59,425 nucleotides of DNA from Paracoccaceae bacterium (GTDB lineage Bacteria; Pseudomonadota; Alphaproteobacteria; Rhodobacterales; Rhodobacteraceae). Shown in pieces: positions 1 to 9,180 of the stretch. Location: NCBI GenBank assembly GCA_021775315.1, contig JAJFIC010000050.1, positions 1 to 59,425 of the forward strand. Reading direction: 5' to 3'. How positions within the stretch are numbered: position 1 is the first letter of the stretch; each line of letters opens with the position of its first letter. A program made the position numbers and the translations under genes. The notes under the pieces were generated by a model that saw only the letters and a list, made by a program, of their open reading frames with translations, had not been told where the DNA came from and made no database searches.

Positions 1-3000
1 CCGCCAAACGACCAGTGCCTGATATTCCTGATAAAGCGGCGTGATCCTTTCAACCATATTTTGCATATCGCCCAATGCTGTCTGAAAAGTCGTCAAAAAA
101 GCCTTGTGATCAGCGACATAGGCGTACATTTCCCCCATTGCTGTTGCGCTGGCAGGCGCGAATTCCTTGGTATCACCGGGGGGAAGATGCCAGATGCGCA
201 ACCGGTCATTGACACGATCAAGATACGTTTCAAGTGACAAGCCACCATCACAAACGAACATCGGATTGCACAGTTTGTGCGTGTTAAATTCCAGCATCGG
301 ACCCGCGTAGTCGGCCGGTCGGGGATTGGTGTAAAACTGGAACATGGTTAGGGGAAACCGGCCGCCCGGATGCAGGATTTGGTCAAGCGCTTGATATTTC
401 TTAAGCAGGTCGTTTTCCATTTTTTGTAACGCTTCAAAACTTTCACCAAAATAGGCGATTTCTGTGGCGCGTTCTTGCGATACCCGATGATATTCTTCCG
501 CGATTTGGTTGTGCGAGGTGAGCCGTTGTTGAAGCGCAAGCAACCGCCCCATTTCATCAGACAGGGGATTGATCCATTTGGCAAAGGCCTGCTCGCGAAT
601 GGCTTGTTCCTTTGGGTAAGTCTGTCTTCCATGCATGTTCTGGAAGGCTACGATATCTCTCTGGCGCGCCCATTCAAGGGCGTAAAGCTCTAGCAAACTA
701 AGGACATAATCCTGTTCGCGGGCCATTTTGGGCTGGGCAAGTTCAATCACGTCGGCGATCTGCTCGCTTAGCTCTAACGCTTTGCCGGCTGTGACATTGC
801 TTTGCCGTTCGATTTCGGAAAGCCAGGCCATCGTTGGCGCGGCTGATCTGGGCGATGTTCTGGCAAGAAATGCCTCTCCGCGCCCAAGCGGTTTTCCTTT
901 GGGGTCGAACCAAATGGGGGTCGTGCCTGCCAAAGATACAAGGGCAGCTTCGGCCTGATCGGCCTTTGCGCGCAGCTCTGCCAAAAGCGATTGGATATCC
1001 GCATCGCCATAACGTTGGTGCATCAGGCCCAGTTTCGCCAATTTGCTGCGGGCCTGCGTATCAAACGACGCATCGATACTAGCGATTTCCCGATCAAAAA
1101 GGCCGCGTTGCTCCGCGATCTTCCGCCTTGTTTCCTTATCCCCCGGCGTGGTCCATGAATAAAGCGAACGCCAGAACAATTCTGACAAGACATCCCATGC
1201 TTTTAACTTTTCTATAAATGTTTGTTGAGAAATCGCACCGGCGAACAGGTCTTGGTGAATCTCTTCATAGGCGCGGCTGACCGGATGCCAACTGACACCC
1301 GCATTGGGTCGGCTTTTCTTAACGTTTGCGACAACTGCAATCGCTTGGTTCTGTGCAACTGCGCCGCTTCCTTTGGGCCTTGGCGGGTTCAGCGCCAGCT
1401 TATTGATGCGTGCTCGTTCGCCAAGATCGACCAGATAGTTTTCAACGTCTGCAAACATGTTTTGAATGCGACTTACCCCTTCGACAACTTTGGCCGCTAG
1501 AACCTGATGCCCAGCCTCAAACATTGAATCCAAAACAATAAGCGCTTGTTTTTGAAGTTGATTATGGATCTGAAGAACGGATATTCGCAGCGCGTAGAAT
1601 ACTTTTTCTGTCTGCCTGTTTGATCTATCCAGAGCAGGTTTGTCTGGATCAAATCCGGGTTCTCGGACCATCGTCAGGACCAACGCGATCATGTATGCAC
1701 CGGCCTTATCCTTGCCGATAGTTGAATCCATACTGTCCAAGTCGCCGGAATAAACATCTTTTAGCGCTCGCAACAAATCACTAACAGAATTGTCCCGGAT
1801 AAATTCCCGCGTTCTGGCGTCCAAAAGGAATTTGGATTTCTTCCGGGTGCCATTTTCGATTTCCTGAAAATCCTGTTCAATCATGTCTTCAAAAACGCGA
1901 AAGAACTCTGCTTCGACGCTGTGAAATTCGGTGGGCAACAGGTGATCGAATAGTTCGAGACTGGCCAACTCATTCTCGGCGGTCAGTGCTGCCAAACTGA
2001 CGCTGTTTTGCTTGTGTACAACCTCGCTGAGGTAATCAAAGCCAGCTTTCCCGTGGATCAGAAGGCCCGCCGTATTTCCGACCAGACGGGTGAGGAAGAT
2101 TTTCGGACCCAGCCTTGGTGTGAATTGTGCCCAATCCAACCACGCATCCATTTCAGTCTGTGCCTTAGCCGAGTTAGGTGACGCCCAGACCCGTGCTGCG
2201 GCGTATGGATTATAGTCCATTTCGCCAAGCAAAAGGCCGTCATCCGCGTTGCGATAATGCGCGCCCTTCCAGTCAGCGATCCAAGGGTTTTGCAGCACAA
2301 AACTCGTGTGCCCCAGCAATGACTTTGAATTGAACCCCATATCCTTGGCCAATGCGACGATGACATGTGGATTGCCAATATGCCGTTGGCCCGCCAGTTG
2401 CACGAGATCAGAGGCCGCGACCACCAATGTTGTTTTCGGCCATTTTTTAACCATGCCACGAAACCGCTTGTGGTCTTCCAGTGTTTGCCCCGGTGACTGG
2501 AACATGGTCAATTCTTCGACCTTGTCCGCATGAGAGGCAGTAAAAAGGGCGGCCAAACCACCGCCGCGACTGTGACCGGCTACGGTCAAACCGCCGTCGG
2601 CCCCATATTTTCGCGCCCATCTGTCCCAAACAGCGCTGTGGTCGTTGTACTGACTAAATCCAACTGGCCTATCAACCGCCGTCTCGTAAACGTTTCCCAG
2701 GTTTTCCTTTATCTTGTCATCCGTTCCGCGAAACGCGATCGTGTATTTCCCGGTTTTGTCATCCCGAACCACCATGGCGGCTGTTCCGTCGGTATCCTGA
2801 AATGTTTCTACAAGGGTCAGCCCATCGGCCTTCATGCGCCGCAACAACCGCAGGTCGCTGTATCCGATCGGAGATTCTGCATAGACATAATCATGTGCAA
2901 TCCGTTCCCGCCGCGCCAACAGTTTCTCTTTGGCAGTCATGATTTTCATGTGATTGATTTCTACGGCCAACGCATCATCATCATGGACCTCTGGAAACCT

Positions 3001-3180
3001 ATTGCGAACCCAACCCAACTGGACCTCGCCGGTCCGGTCGGCCTGAACATAGCCACCGCCTTTCTCGTCAGCAGCTTGTGCCGGGGAAAAGTTCAGCAGC
3101 ATCACACTGGCCGCCAAGCAGATCAGGAAAACCGAGATGTATCGTTTCCATTGAATTGCAAAAGAAATCCCAGTCTTCAT
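1..3180 (-). CDS. Secreted class-3-lipase-like protein, C-terminus beyond the window
   Basis: An uninterrupted minus-strand reading frame runs from ATG at 3180 off the left edge, giving at least 1060 residues. A GAGGAAAG ribosome-binding site lies just upstream of the ATG. Residues 1-36 form a signal peptide (basic start, hydrophobic core, cleavage near AQA-AD). Around residues 148-155 is FRGTDD, and around 202-210 is the nucleophile elbow GHSRGGGLA with Ser204. This pair is typical of Lipase_3/alpha-beta hydrolase proteins. After about residue 330 the chain is long, charged and largely helical, with no family I recognise. The protein is far larger than a typical class 3 lipase (about 300 residues), so the lipase domain is an N-terminal module. 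Secretion and hydrolase fold are well supported; the substrate and the large C-terminal part are unknown. Confidence 0.85.
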   Translation of the reverse strand, partial: MKTGISFAIQWKRYISVFLICLAASVMLLNFSPAQAADEKGGGYVQADRTGEVQLGWVRNRFPEVHDDDALAVEINHMKIMTAKEKLLARRERIAHDYVYAESPIGYSDLRLLRRMKADGLTLVETFQDTDGTAAMVVRDDKTGKYTIAFRGTDDKIKENLGNVYETAVDRPVGFSQYNDHSAVWDRWARKYGADGGLTVAGHSRGGGLAALFTASHADKVEELTMFQSPGQTLEDHKRFRGMVKKWPKTTLVVAASDLVQLAGQRHIGNPHVIVALAKDMGFNSKSLLGHTSFVLQNPWIADWKGAHYRNADDGLLLGEMDYNPYAAARVWASPNSAKAQTEMDAWLDWAQFTPRLGPKIFLTRLVGNTAGLLIHGKAGFDYLSEVVHKQNSVSLAALTAENELASLELFDHLLPTEFHSVEAEFFRVFEDMIEQDFQEIENGTRKKSKFLLDARTREFIRDNSVSDLLRALKDVYSGDLDSMDSTIGKDKAGAYMIALVLTMVREPGFDPDKPALDRSNRQTEKVFYALRISVLQIHNQLQKQALIVLDSMFEAGHQVLAAKVVEGVSRIQNMFADVENYLVDLGERARINKLALNPPRPKGSGAVAQNQAIAVVANVKKSRPNAGVSWHPVSRAYEEIHQDLFAGAISQQTFIEKLKAWDVLSELFWRSLYSWTTPGDKETRRKIAEQRGLFDREIASIDASFDTQARSKLAKLGLMHQRYGDADIQSLLAELRAKADQAEAALVSLAGTTPIWFDPKGKPLGRGEAFLARTSPRSAAPTMAWLSEIERQSNVTAGKALELSEQIADVIELAQPKMAREQDYVLSLLELYALEWARQRDIVAFQNMHGRQTYPKEQAIREQAFAKWINPLSDEMGRLLALQQRLTSHNQIAEEYHRVSQERATEIAYFGESFEALQKMENDLLKKYQALDQILHPGGRFPLTMFQFYTNPRPADYAGPMLEFNTHKLCNPMFVCDGGLSLETYLDRVNDRLRIWHLPPGDTKEFAPASATAMGEMYAYVADHKAFLTTFQTALGDMQNMVERITPLYQEYQALVVWR

Positions 3181-3855
3181 GTCACTTTCCTCACTTCAAT
3201 CATTACACACCAAACCGCCTTATTATTCCCGCGTGGCTGCCGTTTCCGGCAGTCGGGAACCATTTCAACTGCACTAAAGCCACGCAGATTGAACCTGCGC
3301 CGAAGAGTGACCTGTTACAGAGACTTGAACGGCAATCCCCACCAGCAAGCATTTTTGCCGCTCGGCCCGAAACACGCCCTAGCTCTATTTTATCAATCCG
3401 CGTTCTTGCTGGGTATGATTTGGGTCAATCGTTAAAAACATGAATGATACCATGCGTCTGAACATCGGATATTTGACGTCTTCAGGGGTCTAACTCGCTG
3501 ATGTGTGGTTAGAAAAACCACAGTGCTGGCGATGACCGAGCGAGCGGATTGGAACATGCCGGAATGGCCCTAAGAATCGACGATAATCCCGGCTGCATCC
3601 TTGTCATCAGCCAAAACCGCTGCTTGAAAATTGCTCATCATGCCCACAACTTCATGCCTCCAGGAACATGGGCCTTCAGGATGTCTGGAATAAACTGCGT
3701 TGCCCTCAAACGTCACAATGTTTTCAGGCGCGACCTTTCCTGAAAGTGCGCTCGCAAAAACAATCAAACACCCCAAAAAGCGCAGGGCGCGCTCGGGTTA
3801 ATCACACCCAGAACGCGCCCAACTGATCGTTCACATGATCCTTTTCAGAGGATCG
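3181..3855. other. Gene-poor intergenic region
   Basis: This 675-base stretch separates two minus-strand secreted-protein genes. Its right end holds the terminator of the SH3/crystallin gene (3775-3820). A short hairpin (GTGGTT / AACCAC) lies at 3505-3521. A minus-strand frame at 3570-3776 has a signal-peptide-like beginning but only a TTG start that falls on the T-tract of the terminator; it may be a degenerate secreted-protein remnant. I see no convincing gene here. Confidence 0.5.
3775..3820 (-). terminator. Rho-independent terminator of the SH3/crystallin gene
   Basis: Read on the minus strand, GGGCGCG and GGGT pair with ACCC and CGCGCCC around a seven-base loop. A run of five T follows shortly after the stem. 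It begins about 35 bases after the stop codon at 3856, the expected place for a terminator of that gene. Confidence 0.65.
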
Positions 3856-4872
3856 TCAATTTGCCCAGGTCGTGTAACCCAGCCGCATTGTTGTGCCGAT
3901 ATAGCCGTTCAGACGGAATTGCGAGATCCTGCCCTGTGCGGTTTTAGCACAAACATAAGTACCGACAGGTATTGCCCAAATCGAAATACGAGCACCCGAG
4001 AAACTGGCGGCCCGACAACCTGCATAACCCCTGTTCGAGCCGTTCCCTAAGGCAAGTTTCGCACCATTACGTGGTGTGATGAACTTGTTTGCCGCAGTAA
4101 CGGCCTCGTACCAGATATCCGCACCCGGTCCACCAATGTTGCCATTGTCAAGATTGGCCGAAAAGGTCTGCTTCAACTTGATCAGACCAGTTGAGAATGT
4201 CACCGGAACTGCCGGTGCGGGTGCTGGTGCGGCACCTGTGAACACCGCTAAAGACGACGTGTGGTCATTAAAGGCCCCACCCAGTGCTGGAATGTCGACA
4301 GCTACCAGACGGCATGCGCCGGTCACGTTGACATTTTTGCAGATCTTGGCTTTGGCCGCGCCATACAGCTTGATTGACGAAATCCGGTTGTTGAACGTTG
4401 CGTTCAGCACGTTGGTCTTGCCAACTCCACGGCAGAACTCAGCCCCGGAATAGTTGTTGTGGGTGTAGAAACAAACTTTGTTTCCCACCGGCGTTGGGAT
4501 TGGGGCAGGCACCGCGACTGAACCAGACCCACATGTCAGAACCAAAGACGGCGGACCACTTGAATTGAAGGTCAGGCTAAGGCTGCAATCAGGGTCGGTT
4601 GAACCACCCGGTGTCGTGCTTAAAAAGTTCGAACTGACCCAACCGTTTGGACCGCTATGATAAATGTAGCACCAACCGTTGGCCGAGCATTCACCAACCT
4701 GCACAACCTCGCCGGCGTCTAAACTGTCAACGACGCCATAGCTGGTTGACGGACCGCTTCGGACATTGAGTTGGACGGTGGCCGCAGCATCGACGGCCAA
4801 GACAGACGACGCAGACAACAGCATGGTAACTGCCGTCACCGCACTGGCGATTAACAATTTAAATATGGACAT
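3856..4872 (-). CDS. Secreted SH3 + beta/gamma-crystallin-like protein
   Basis: The product has 338 residues. Residues 1-26 are a clear signal peptide ending in SVLA-VD. A bacterial SH3 domain follows at about 31-85, with the characteristic LNVRSGPS start and a GWV(S) strand near its end. Residues about 130-215 resemble a beta/gamma-crystallin repeat pair: VCFYTHNNYSGAEFC, then NNRISSIKL, then a second half ending in SSLAVF. The last 110 residues form a further cysteine-containing domain that I do not recognise. SH3b domains usually bind cell wall or peptide ligands, and microbial crystallin domains often bind calcium; neither is shown here. The protein probably acts in the periplasm or outside the cell. 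It is monocistronic, with its own terminator and a 154-base gap upstream. Confidence 0.8.
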   Translation of the reverse strand: MSIFKLLIASAVTAVTMLLSASSVLAVDAAATVQLNVRSGPSTSYGVVDSLDAGEVVQVGECSANGWCYIYHSGPNGWVSSNFLSTTPGGSTDPDCSLSLTFNSSGPPSLVLTCGSGSVAVPAPIPTPVGNKVCFYTHNNYSGAEFCRGVGKTNVLNATFNNRISSIKLYGAAKAKICKNVNVTGACRLVAVDIPALGGAFNDHTSSLAVFTGAAPAPAPAVPVTFSTGLIKLKQTFSANLDNGNIGGPGADIWYEAVTAANKFITPRNGAKLALGNGSNRGYAGCRAASFSGARISIWAIPVGTYVCAKTAQGRISQFRLNGYIGTTMRLGYTTWAN

Positions 4873-5026
4873 GGCTTACTCCCCATTAAGGAACGGATGC
4901 CCGCACACAGCGCGTGGGCTTTATGTAAAGTTCCCAAACAACGGTGAAATTTTAGCAAGATTTGAACATACTAGAAATGCGCTGGGTCAAAAGGGCAGCC
5001 GATTTTTTGTATCACGGAAAAGGGAG

Positions 5027-5953
5027 TCACGCCTCGGGGTTCAGAAACCCGGACTGAATGACAGATAACAACCGCGCCAGACTTTCACCTTTTGATGTAC
5101 CGGATGTATCCACCGCAGCCTCGGCCTTGGAATACAAAACCTCGCGACTGCTCAGGATATGGCGTAAATCGGCCATGGCGTCAGGATTGCCGGTCATTGG
5201 GCGCTCGTCCCCCTGCCCCTGAACGCGGGCCATGTGCTCTTCCGGGTGGGCTTTTAGCCAGATCGTGGAATAGTGGCGCAAAAAGTAGTTATAGGTCTCA
5301 GGCTCTGACACAATTCCACCAGCGACCGCCAGAATTAGGTCTTCGTGGGTCGCCACAATCCGTTCCAGTGCTTGCCGTTCAAGCCGGCGATACCCGTCCT
5401 GACCATATAGCGAAAACACCTCGTTCACCGGCATGCCACTTGCGGCCTCGATTTCTTCGTTCAGTTCCAGAAATGGCAAGCCCAGTTCCGCCGCAGCCAA
5501 ACGTCCAAGCGTCGATTTACCCGCCCCGCGCAAACCGATTAACGCGATGCGATTGGCGCGCGATGTACCCGGCTTTTCAGTCTCAAGGATGTTCAGAACC
5601 TGCTGTCTTTGTTCCGCATTTGCGTTGTCAAACAGATAGCGCGCCATGGCCGTTTCGGATTCCCAAGGATCATCCTCGGCCACCAGCCATTCGATGTTGA
5701 AATCAAGCGCGCTGGCAATCTTGAGCAAAAGCGCGATTGAAATATTGCCCTTACCGCTTTCAAGCTGCGCCAGATAACGCGGTGAAACGCCGGAAATTTC
5801 CGATAAAACCCGCCGGGAAACACCCTTGCGCGCCCGGGCCGAGCGCACCCGATCCCCAACCAACATCAAGAATCGCTCGATCCCAGCCGCGGAAATCCGG
5901 TCCGGTTCATCAAGCTGGGTCACTTGCCCGTCAAATGTTACGATTTCGCTCAT
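5027..5953 (-). CDS. boxR: BoxR/BzdR-type transcriptional regulator (HTH + shikimate-kinase-like domain)
   Basis: The product has 308 residues from the ATG at 5953. A XRE-type helix-turn-helix occupies about residues 33-92. It is joined by a linker to a shikimate-kinase-like domain with a P-loop (GLRGAGKST, about 140-148). This fusion defines the BzdR/BoxR family, which senses benzoyl-CoA through the kinase-like domain and binds TGCA-containing operators. A GTG at 6007 in the same frame would give 326 residues and has a modest AAGG upstream. I prefer 5953 because a promoter-like TATAAT (5981-5986) lies between the two starts and the shorter protein matches the family length better. The gene is the last of the box locus, just after the thioesterase gene, so it may be made both from the operon and from its own promoter. 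Confidence 0.92.
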   Translation of the reverse strand: MSEIVTFDGQVTQLDEPDRISAAGIERFLMLVGDRVRSARARKGVSRRVLSEISGVSPRYLAQLESGKGNISIALLLKIASALDFNIEWLVAEDDPWESETAMARYLFDNANAEQRQQVLNILETEKPGTSRANRIALIGLRGAGKSTLGRLAAAELGLPFLELNEEIEAASGMPVNEVFSLYGQDGYRRLERQALERIVATHEDLILAVAGGIVSEPETYNYFLRHYSTIWLKAHPEEHMARVQGQGDERPMTGNPDAMADLRHILSSREVLYSKAEAAVDTSGTSKGESLARLLSVIQSGFLNPEA

Positions 5954-5980
5954 TGCCAACGCCGTATCAGAGGTGCTGGA

Positions 5981-6016
5981 ATTATAATGCACATCGCACT
6001 TTGGCACAATAGTGCC
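5981..6016 (-). promoter_or_regulatory. Putative boxR promoter with palindromic operator
   Basis: On the minus strand a perfect TATAAT (5981-5986) sits 17 bases from TTGTGC (6004-6009). A TGCA tetramer at 5988-5991 touches the -10 box. A perfect 14-base palindrome, GGCACTATTGTGCC, covers 6003-6016 and overlaps the -35 box. It matches the TGCA-N6-TGCA element at 20822-20835 at 12 of 14 positions. This suggests autoregulation by BoxR; no binding data are available. Confidence 0.6.
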
Positions 6017-6022
6017 TTACCC

Positions 6023-6442
6023 TCAGAGTTGATCGAAAATCTCTCGTAAGTCCGCCGGTGGGTTGCGCGACTTCAGGGTTTTGGCCTCAACAAACACGGA
6101 AACAAATTCACCCTCAAAGCACAAAACCCCGTCCTGCCGCCCTTCGACCCTATGATGGATCGACGAATTGCCAAGCCGCGTCAGGTTCACCTGACATTCC
6201 AAAAGGTGGCGCGGTGTCACCGGCGAGCGGAAATCAAGGCTCAGATGCACAAATGGCGTCCCGATGCCCCGGTCAACATTCAGCGCGTACCAATTAAGGC
6301 CGGTATGGTGTTCCCACCACGCGTCAATCGACTCCAACCCCCAATAAGAAAAGCGTCCGGTATACGCGATAAAAGCCGGGTCGCAATCGGCCCAGGCGAC
6401 GCGGATTTTGTGGATGAATGCGGGTTTAGTAGGTTTCAACAT
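6023..6442 (-). CDS. Acyl-CoA thioesterase, 4-hydroxybenzoyl-CoA thioesterase family
   Basis: The product has 139 residues, the usual length for a single hot-dog domain. The N-terminal WADCDPAFIAYTGRF stretch matches the 4HBT signature region around the catalytic Asp (the usual form is D-x-D-x-x-G-H-V-x-x). The start overlaps the end of boxA by 17 bases, so translation is probably coupled. Thioesterases occur in other box clusters and are thought to release CoA from dead-end or excess aromatic or ring-opened thioesters. The exact acyl substrate cannot be read from the sequence. Confidence 0.88.
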   Translation of the reverse strand: MLKPTKPAFIHKIRVAWADCDPAFIAYTGRFSYWGLESIDAWWEHHTGLNWYALNVDRGIGTPFVHLSLDFRSPVTPRHLLECQVNLTRLGNSSIHHRVEGRQDGVLCFEGEFVSVFVEAKTLKSRNPPADLREIFDQL

Positions 6443-7622
6443 GATACCGCCCGCCGTCGCGCATCACGTCTCGAATGTCCAGCCAATTCAACCCGATTTC
6501 ACTGGCAATATCCTGAAAAGCGGATTCAACGCCGGTTTCCATGGCTTTTAGTCCACAGACATAAATATATGTGTTGGGGTCTGACAGCATTGGCGCGATC
6601 GCGGCAGCATCCTGAAGCAATCGGTTTTGCACATAGGTTTTCGGCTGGTCTTTGATGCGACTGAAAGCAAAGTGTTTTTCCAGAAATTCCTGCGGAACTT
6701 TGCCGAGCGGCCCGAAATACGGCAACGATTCCGGCGTCCGCGCACCGAAAAACAATTTCATGGTGCCGTTAACGTCAGGCATCACCCGTTGGCGGTGCAT
6801 GGTAAAGGCGCGAAACGGTGCCGAGCCAGTACCGGTACAGACCATAATCAGCTTTGCCTGCGGATCCTGTGGGATCAAAAAGGTTGACCCGAACGGCCCC
6901 GTCAAGGTGACCTCGTCACCACGCGCAAGGTCGCAGATATAGTTGGAACAAACGCCCAGTTCTTCACGTTTCACCGTCAGCGACAGGTTGTTGGTGCTTG
7001 GCCGCTCGCCGTCGCGTGGGCTGGAAACAGAATACAGCCGGGGTTGATGTGGCCGCCCGTTCGCATCATGTCCGGGCGGGATGATACCGACGGTCTGGCC
7101 CTCTAAAACCGGAAATTTCCCGGTGCCAAGATTGACAATGATATGCCGGACATCGCTGTCAGCATCTTCCGCCGTCAGTCGGAAATTGCCTTGGATTGTG
7201 GCCTTTATGGGGTTCTTTGTGCTGTAAAGGTTAACCTCGGGCTTGGAAGCCGAGGCAGGGGCCTTTGCCTGCCCGCCCGCGCCCTGATGCGCCTCGTTCA
7301 GCAGTGCCGCGATAACATCGTCAACGCCATCGGTGTCGGCATCCGATCCTTCGGTCGAGACTGCAATCTCGGCCTGTTCCGGCAGTTCAAACCAGCCCAG
7401 CTGTTCCTCAAGAGAATAGGGTTGCGTCACCACCCGCCAACTGTCGATCGCGCCGGTTGGGCAAGGCCCCATGCAACTTAGCCCCTGATTGCAGATTTTC
7501 GCATCCACCACCACGTTATCGTCGTTAAAGCTGATCGCCTCGACCGGGCAAGCCTCGACACAGGCGTGACAACGGATACATATCTCAGGGTCAATCAGAT
7601 GCTGTTTCAGGGGCTCTTGCAT
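6426..7622 (-). CDS. boxA: Benzoyl-CoA oxygenase component A (reductase)
   Basis: The product has 398 residues. The first 60 residues carry two ferredoxin-type clusters, CIRCHACVEACP and CNQGLSCMGPCP, each suited to a [4Fe-4S] centre. A charged and Ala-rich linker follows (about 80-125). The rest is a ferredoxin-NADP reductase-like module with an FAD-binding RLYSVSS motif, a CTGTGSAPFRA NADPH motif and the typical YVCG near the C-terminus. BoxA passes electrons from NADPH to BoxB during 2,3-epoxidation of benzoyl-CoA. It lies 68 bases after boxB and overlaps the thioesterase gene. Confidence 0.96.
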   Translation of the reverse strand: MQEPLKQHLIDPEICIRCHACVEACPVEAISFNDDNVVVDAKICNQGLSCMGPCPTGAIDSWRVVTQPYSLEEQLGWFELPEQAEIAVSTEGSDADTDGVDDVIAALLNEAHQGAGGQAKAPASASKPEVNLYSTKNPIKATIQGNFRLTAEDADSDVRHIIVNLGTGKFPVLEGQTVGIIPPGHDANGRPHQPRLYSVSSPRDGERPSTNNLSLTVKREELGVCSNYICDLARGDEVTLTGPFGSTFLIPQDPQAKLIMVCTGTGSAPFRAFTMHRQRVMPDVNGTMKLFFGARTPESLPYFGPLGKVPQEFLEKHFAFSRIKDQPKTYVQNRLLQDAAAIAPMLSDPNTYIYVCGLKAMETGVESAFQDIASEIGLNWLDIRDVMRDGGRYHVETY

Positions 7623-7690
7623 GGGCCGGGGGCCTTTCGATCAGACAAAAAGAGGCACAATTGCTGTGCCCCTTCCGTTTTACCCAATTG

Positions 7691-9142
7691 TCACGCCATG
7701 TGAAGCTGAACGTATTCAAAATCACCGGGTTTATTATCAATCCCAACCCGTGGCGCCGCGATCCAGCTTGCATATTTGCCGGGCTCAGACACGGGTTTCA
7801 TCAAGGATTGAATGAAATCACCGTCTGCTTTTGACGGCAGCCATTCATCACGACGCGCCTTCCATTCATCGGTCGAAATGACATCGCCTTCGGGGGTTAC
7901 CGGCGCGCCGTTGAAAGCACCGATCTGGCGATGGAAACCGCTATGAGGCAGCGCCAGATCAAATTCGATGTTATGCTTTCTGATGATCGCGTTCCAACGC
8001 TTGACGCCGCCAACGGCATCCTTGGAATAGTCATCGCGCAAGCGCATGTTGATCGCAGTCAGCGCTGGCACATCGCGTGTCAGGATCTTGCCGTCGGTGA
8101 ATTCTGAAACCGCATAGGTCGCGTTTTGCAACTGATGATCGTCGTCCAGCTTGGTTTCCTGATAGCGTCCTTTGATGCCAGCGTTAAAAGCGTTGGCCGC
8201 ATTGGTCGACACTTCGGCCCCGAAAAGATCAAGCGATAAGGTGTAATGCAGGTTCAGCTTTTTCTGAATGGTCGGCAGGTCAATCACGCCAAGGGCGCGG
8301 ATCTTATCCTTGTCGAACGGATCAGTAATCCCGGCCTCGTTCATCGCCTCACAAGTCCGCTGGATCGTGCGACCCACGCCGGTTTCACCGACAAACATGT
8401 GATGCGCCTCTTCGGTCAGCATAAAACGACAGGTGCGCGACAAAGGATCAAAGCCCGATTGCGCCAAGGCCTCTAGCTGCATTTTACCGTCGCGGTCGGT
8501 GAAATAGGTGAACATGAAGAAAGACAACCAATCCGGCGTTTCCTCATTAAACGCGCCCAGCATCCGGGGTTTTTCGTCTGAACCTGACTGGCGCAGCAGC
8601 AAATCATCCGCCTCTTCGCGTCCATCTTTGCCGAAATATTTCTGCAAGATATAGACCATGGCCCATAGGTGACGGCCTTCTTCGACATTCACCTGAAACA
8701 GATTGCGCAGATCGTAAAGTGACGGTGCGGTCACGCCAAGAAACCGCTGTTGTTCAACTGATGCGGGTTCCGTGTCGCCCTGAATGACCACCATGCGGCG
8801 CAGCATGGACCGGTATTCGCCCGGCACTTCCTGCCAAGCCGGTTCGCCGAAATGTTCACCGCACGGGATGACCCGGCCTTCGACTTGCGGTGCCAACAAA
8901 ACGCCCCAACGATATTCCGGCATTTTGACGTAATCAAATTTTGCCCAACCTTTGGGATCGACGCTGACCGCTGTGCGCAAATAAACAAGGTCTTCCAGAA
9001 ACCCATCAGGGCCGGAGCCTTTCCACCAGTTGATATACCCGGGGTGCCATTTTTCCAGCGCTTTCAGGACGCGACGGTCGCTTGAAAGGCCCACATTATT
9101 GGGGATTTGCGTGTCATAGCTGACATTGATGAGATCAAGCAT
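7691..9142 (-). CDS. boxB: Benzoyl-CoA 2,3-epoxidase component B
   Basis: The product has 483 residues, close to the usual BoxB length. It is a class I diiron oxygenase. Two E-x-x-H pairs that fit the iron ligands are visible: NVEEGRHL near residue 150 and TEEAHHM near residue 240. BoxB inserts one oxygen atom from O2 into benzoyl-CoA to give the 2,3-epoxide, using electrons from BoxA. A strong AGGAGA ribosome-binding site precedes the ATG at 9142. The gene lies 38 bases after boxC in the same operon. Ring epoxidation at the CoA level is the defining step of this aerobic benzoate pathway. Confidence 0.97.
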   Translation of the reverse strand: MLDLINVSYDTQIPNNVGLSSDRRVLKALEKWHPGYINWWKGSGPDGFLEDLVYLRTAVSVDPKGWAKFDYVKMPEYRWGVLLAPQVEGRVIPCGEHFGEPAWQEVPGEYRSMLRRMVVIQGDTEPASVEQQRFLGVTAPSLYDLRNLFQVNVEEGRHLWAMVYILQKYFGKDGREEADDLLLRQSGSDEKPRMLGAFNEETPDWLSFFMFTYFTDRDGKMQLEALAQSGFDPLSRTCRFMLTEEAHHMFVGETGVGRTIQRTCEAMNEAGITDPFDKDKIRALGVIDLPTIQKKLNLHYTLSLDLFGAEVSTNAANAFNAGIKGRYQETKLDDDHQLQNATYAVSEFTDGKILTRDVPALTAINMRLRDDYSKDAVGGVKRWNAIIRKHNIEFDLALPHSGFHRQIGAFNGAPVTPEGDVISTDEWKARRDEWLPSKADGDFIQSLMKPVSEPGKYASWIAAPRVGIDNKPGDFEYVQLHMA

Positions 9143-9180
9143 TTTCGTCTCCTGTTAAGTTTTGTTCACTTTGGCCGCGA

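Noticed and set aside
3278-3297. A tRNA T-arm look-alike (minus strand CGCAG-GTTCAAT-CTGCG).
   Set aside because: No matching acceptor stem, D-arm or anticodon arm can be built around it; no CCA end.
2530-3435. Plus-strand open frame of 301 residues.
   Set aside because: It is antisense to the lipase-like gene, has no family character and no ribosome-binding site.
3570-3776. Small minus-strand frame with signal-peptide-like start.
   Set aside because: Only TTG or CTG starts, with no ribosome-binding site, and the start lies on the T-tract of a terminator. Possibly a remnant.
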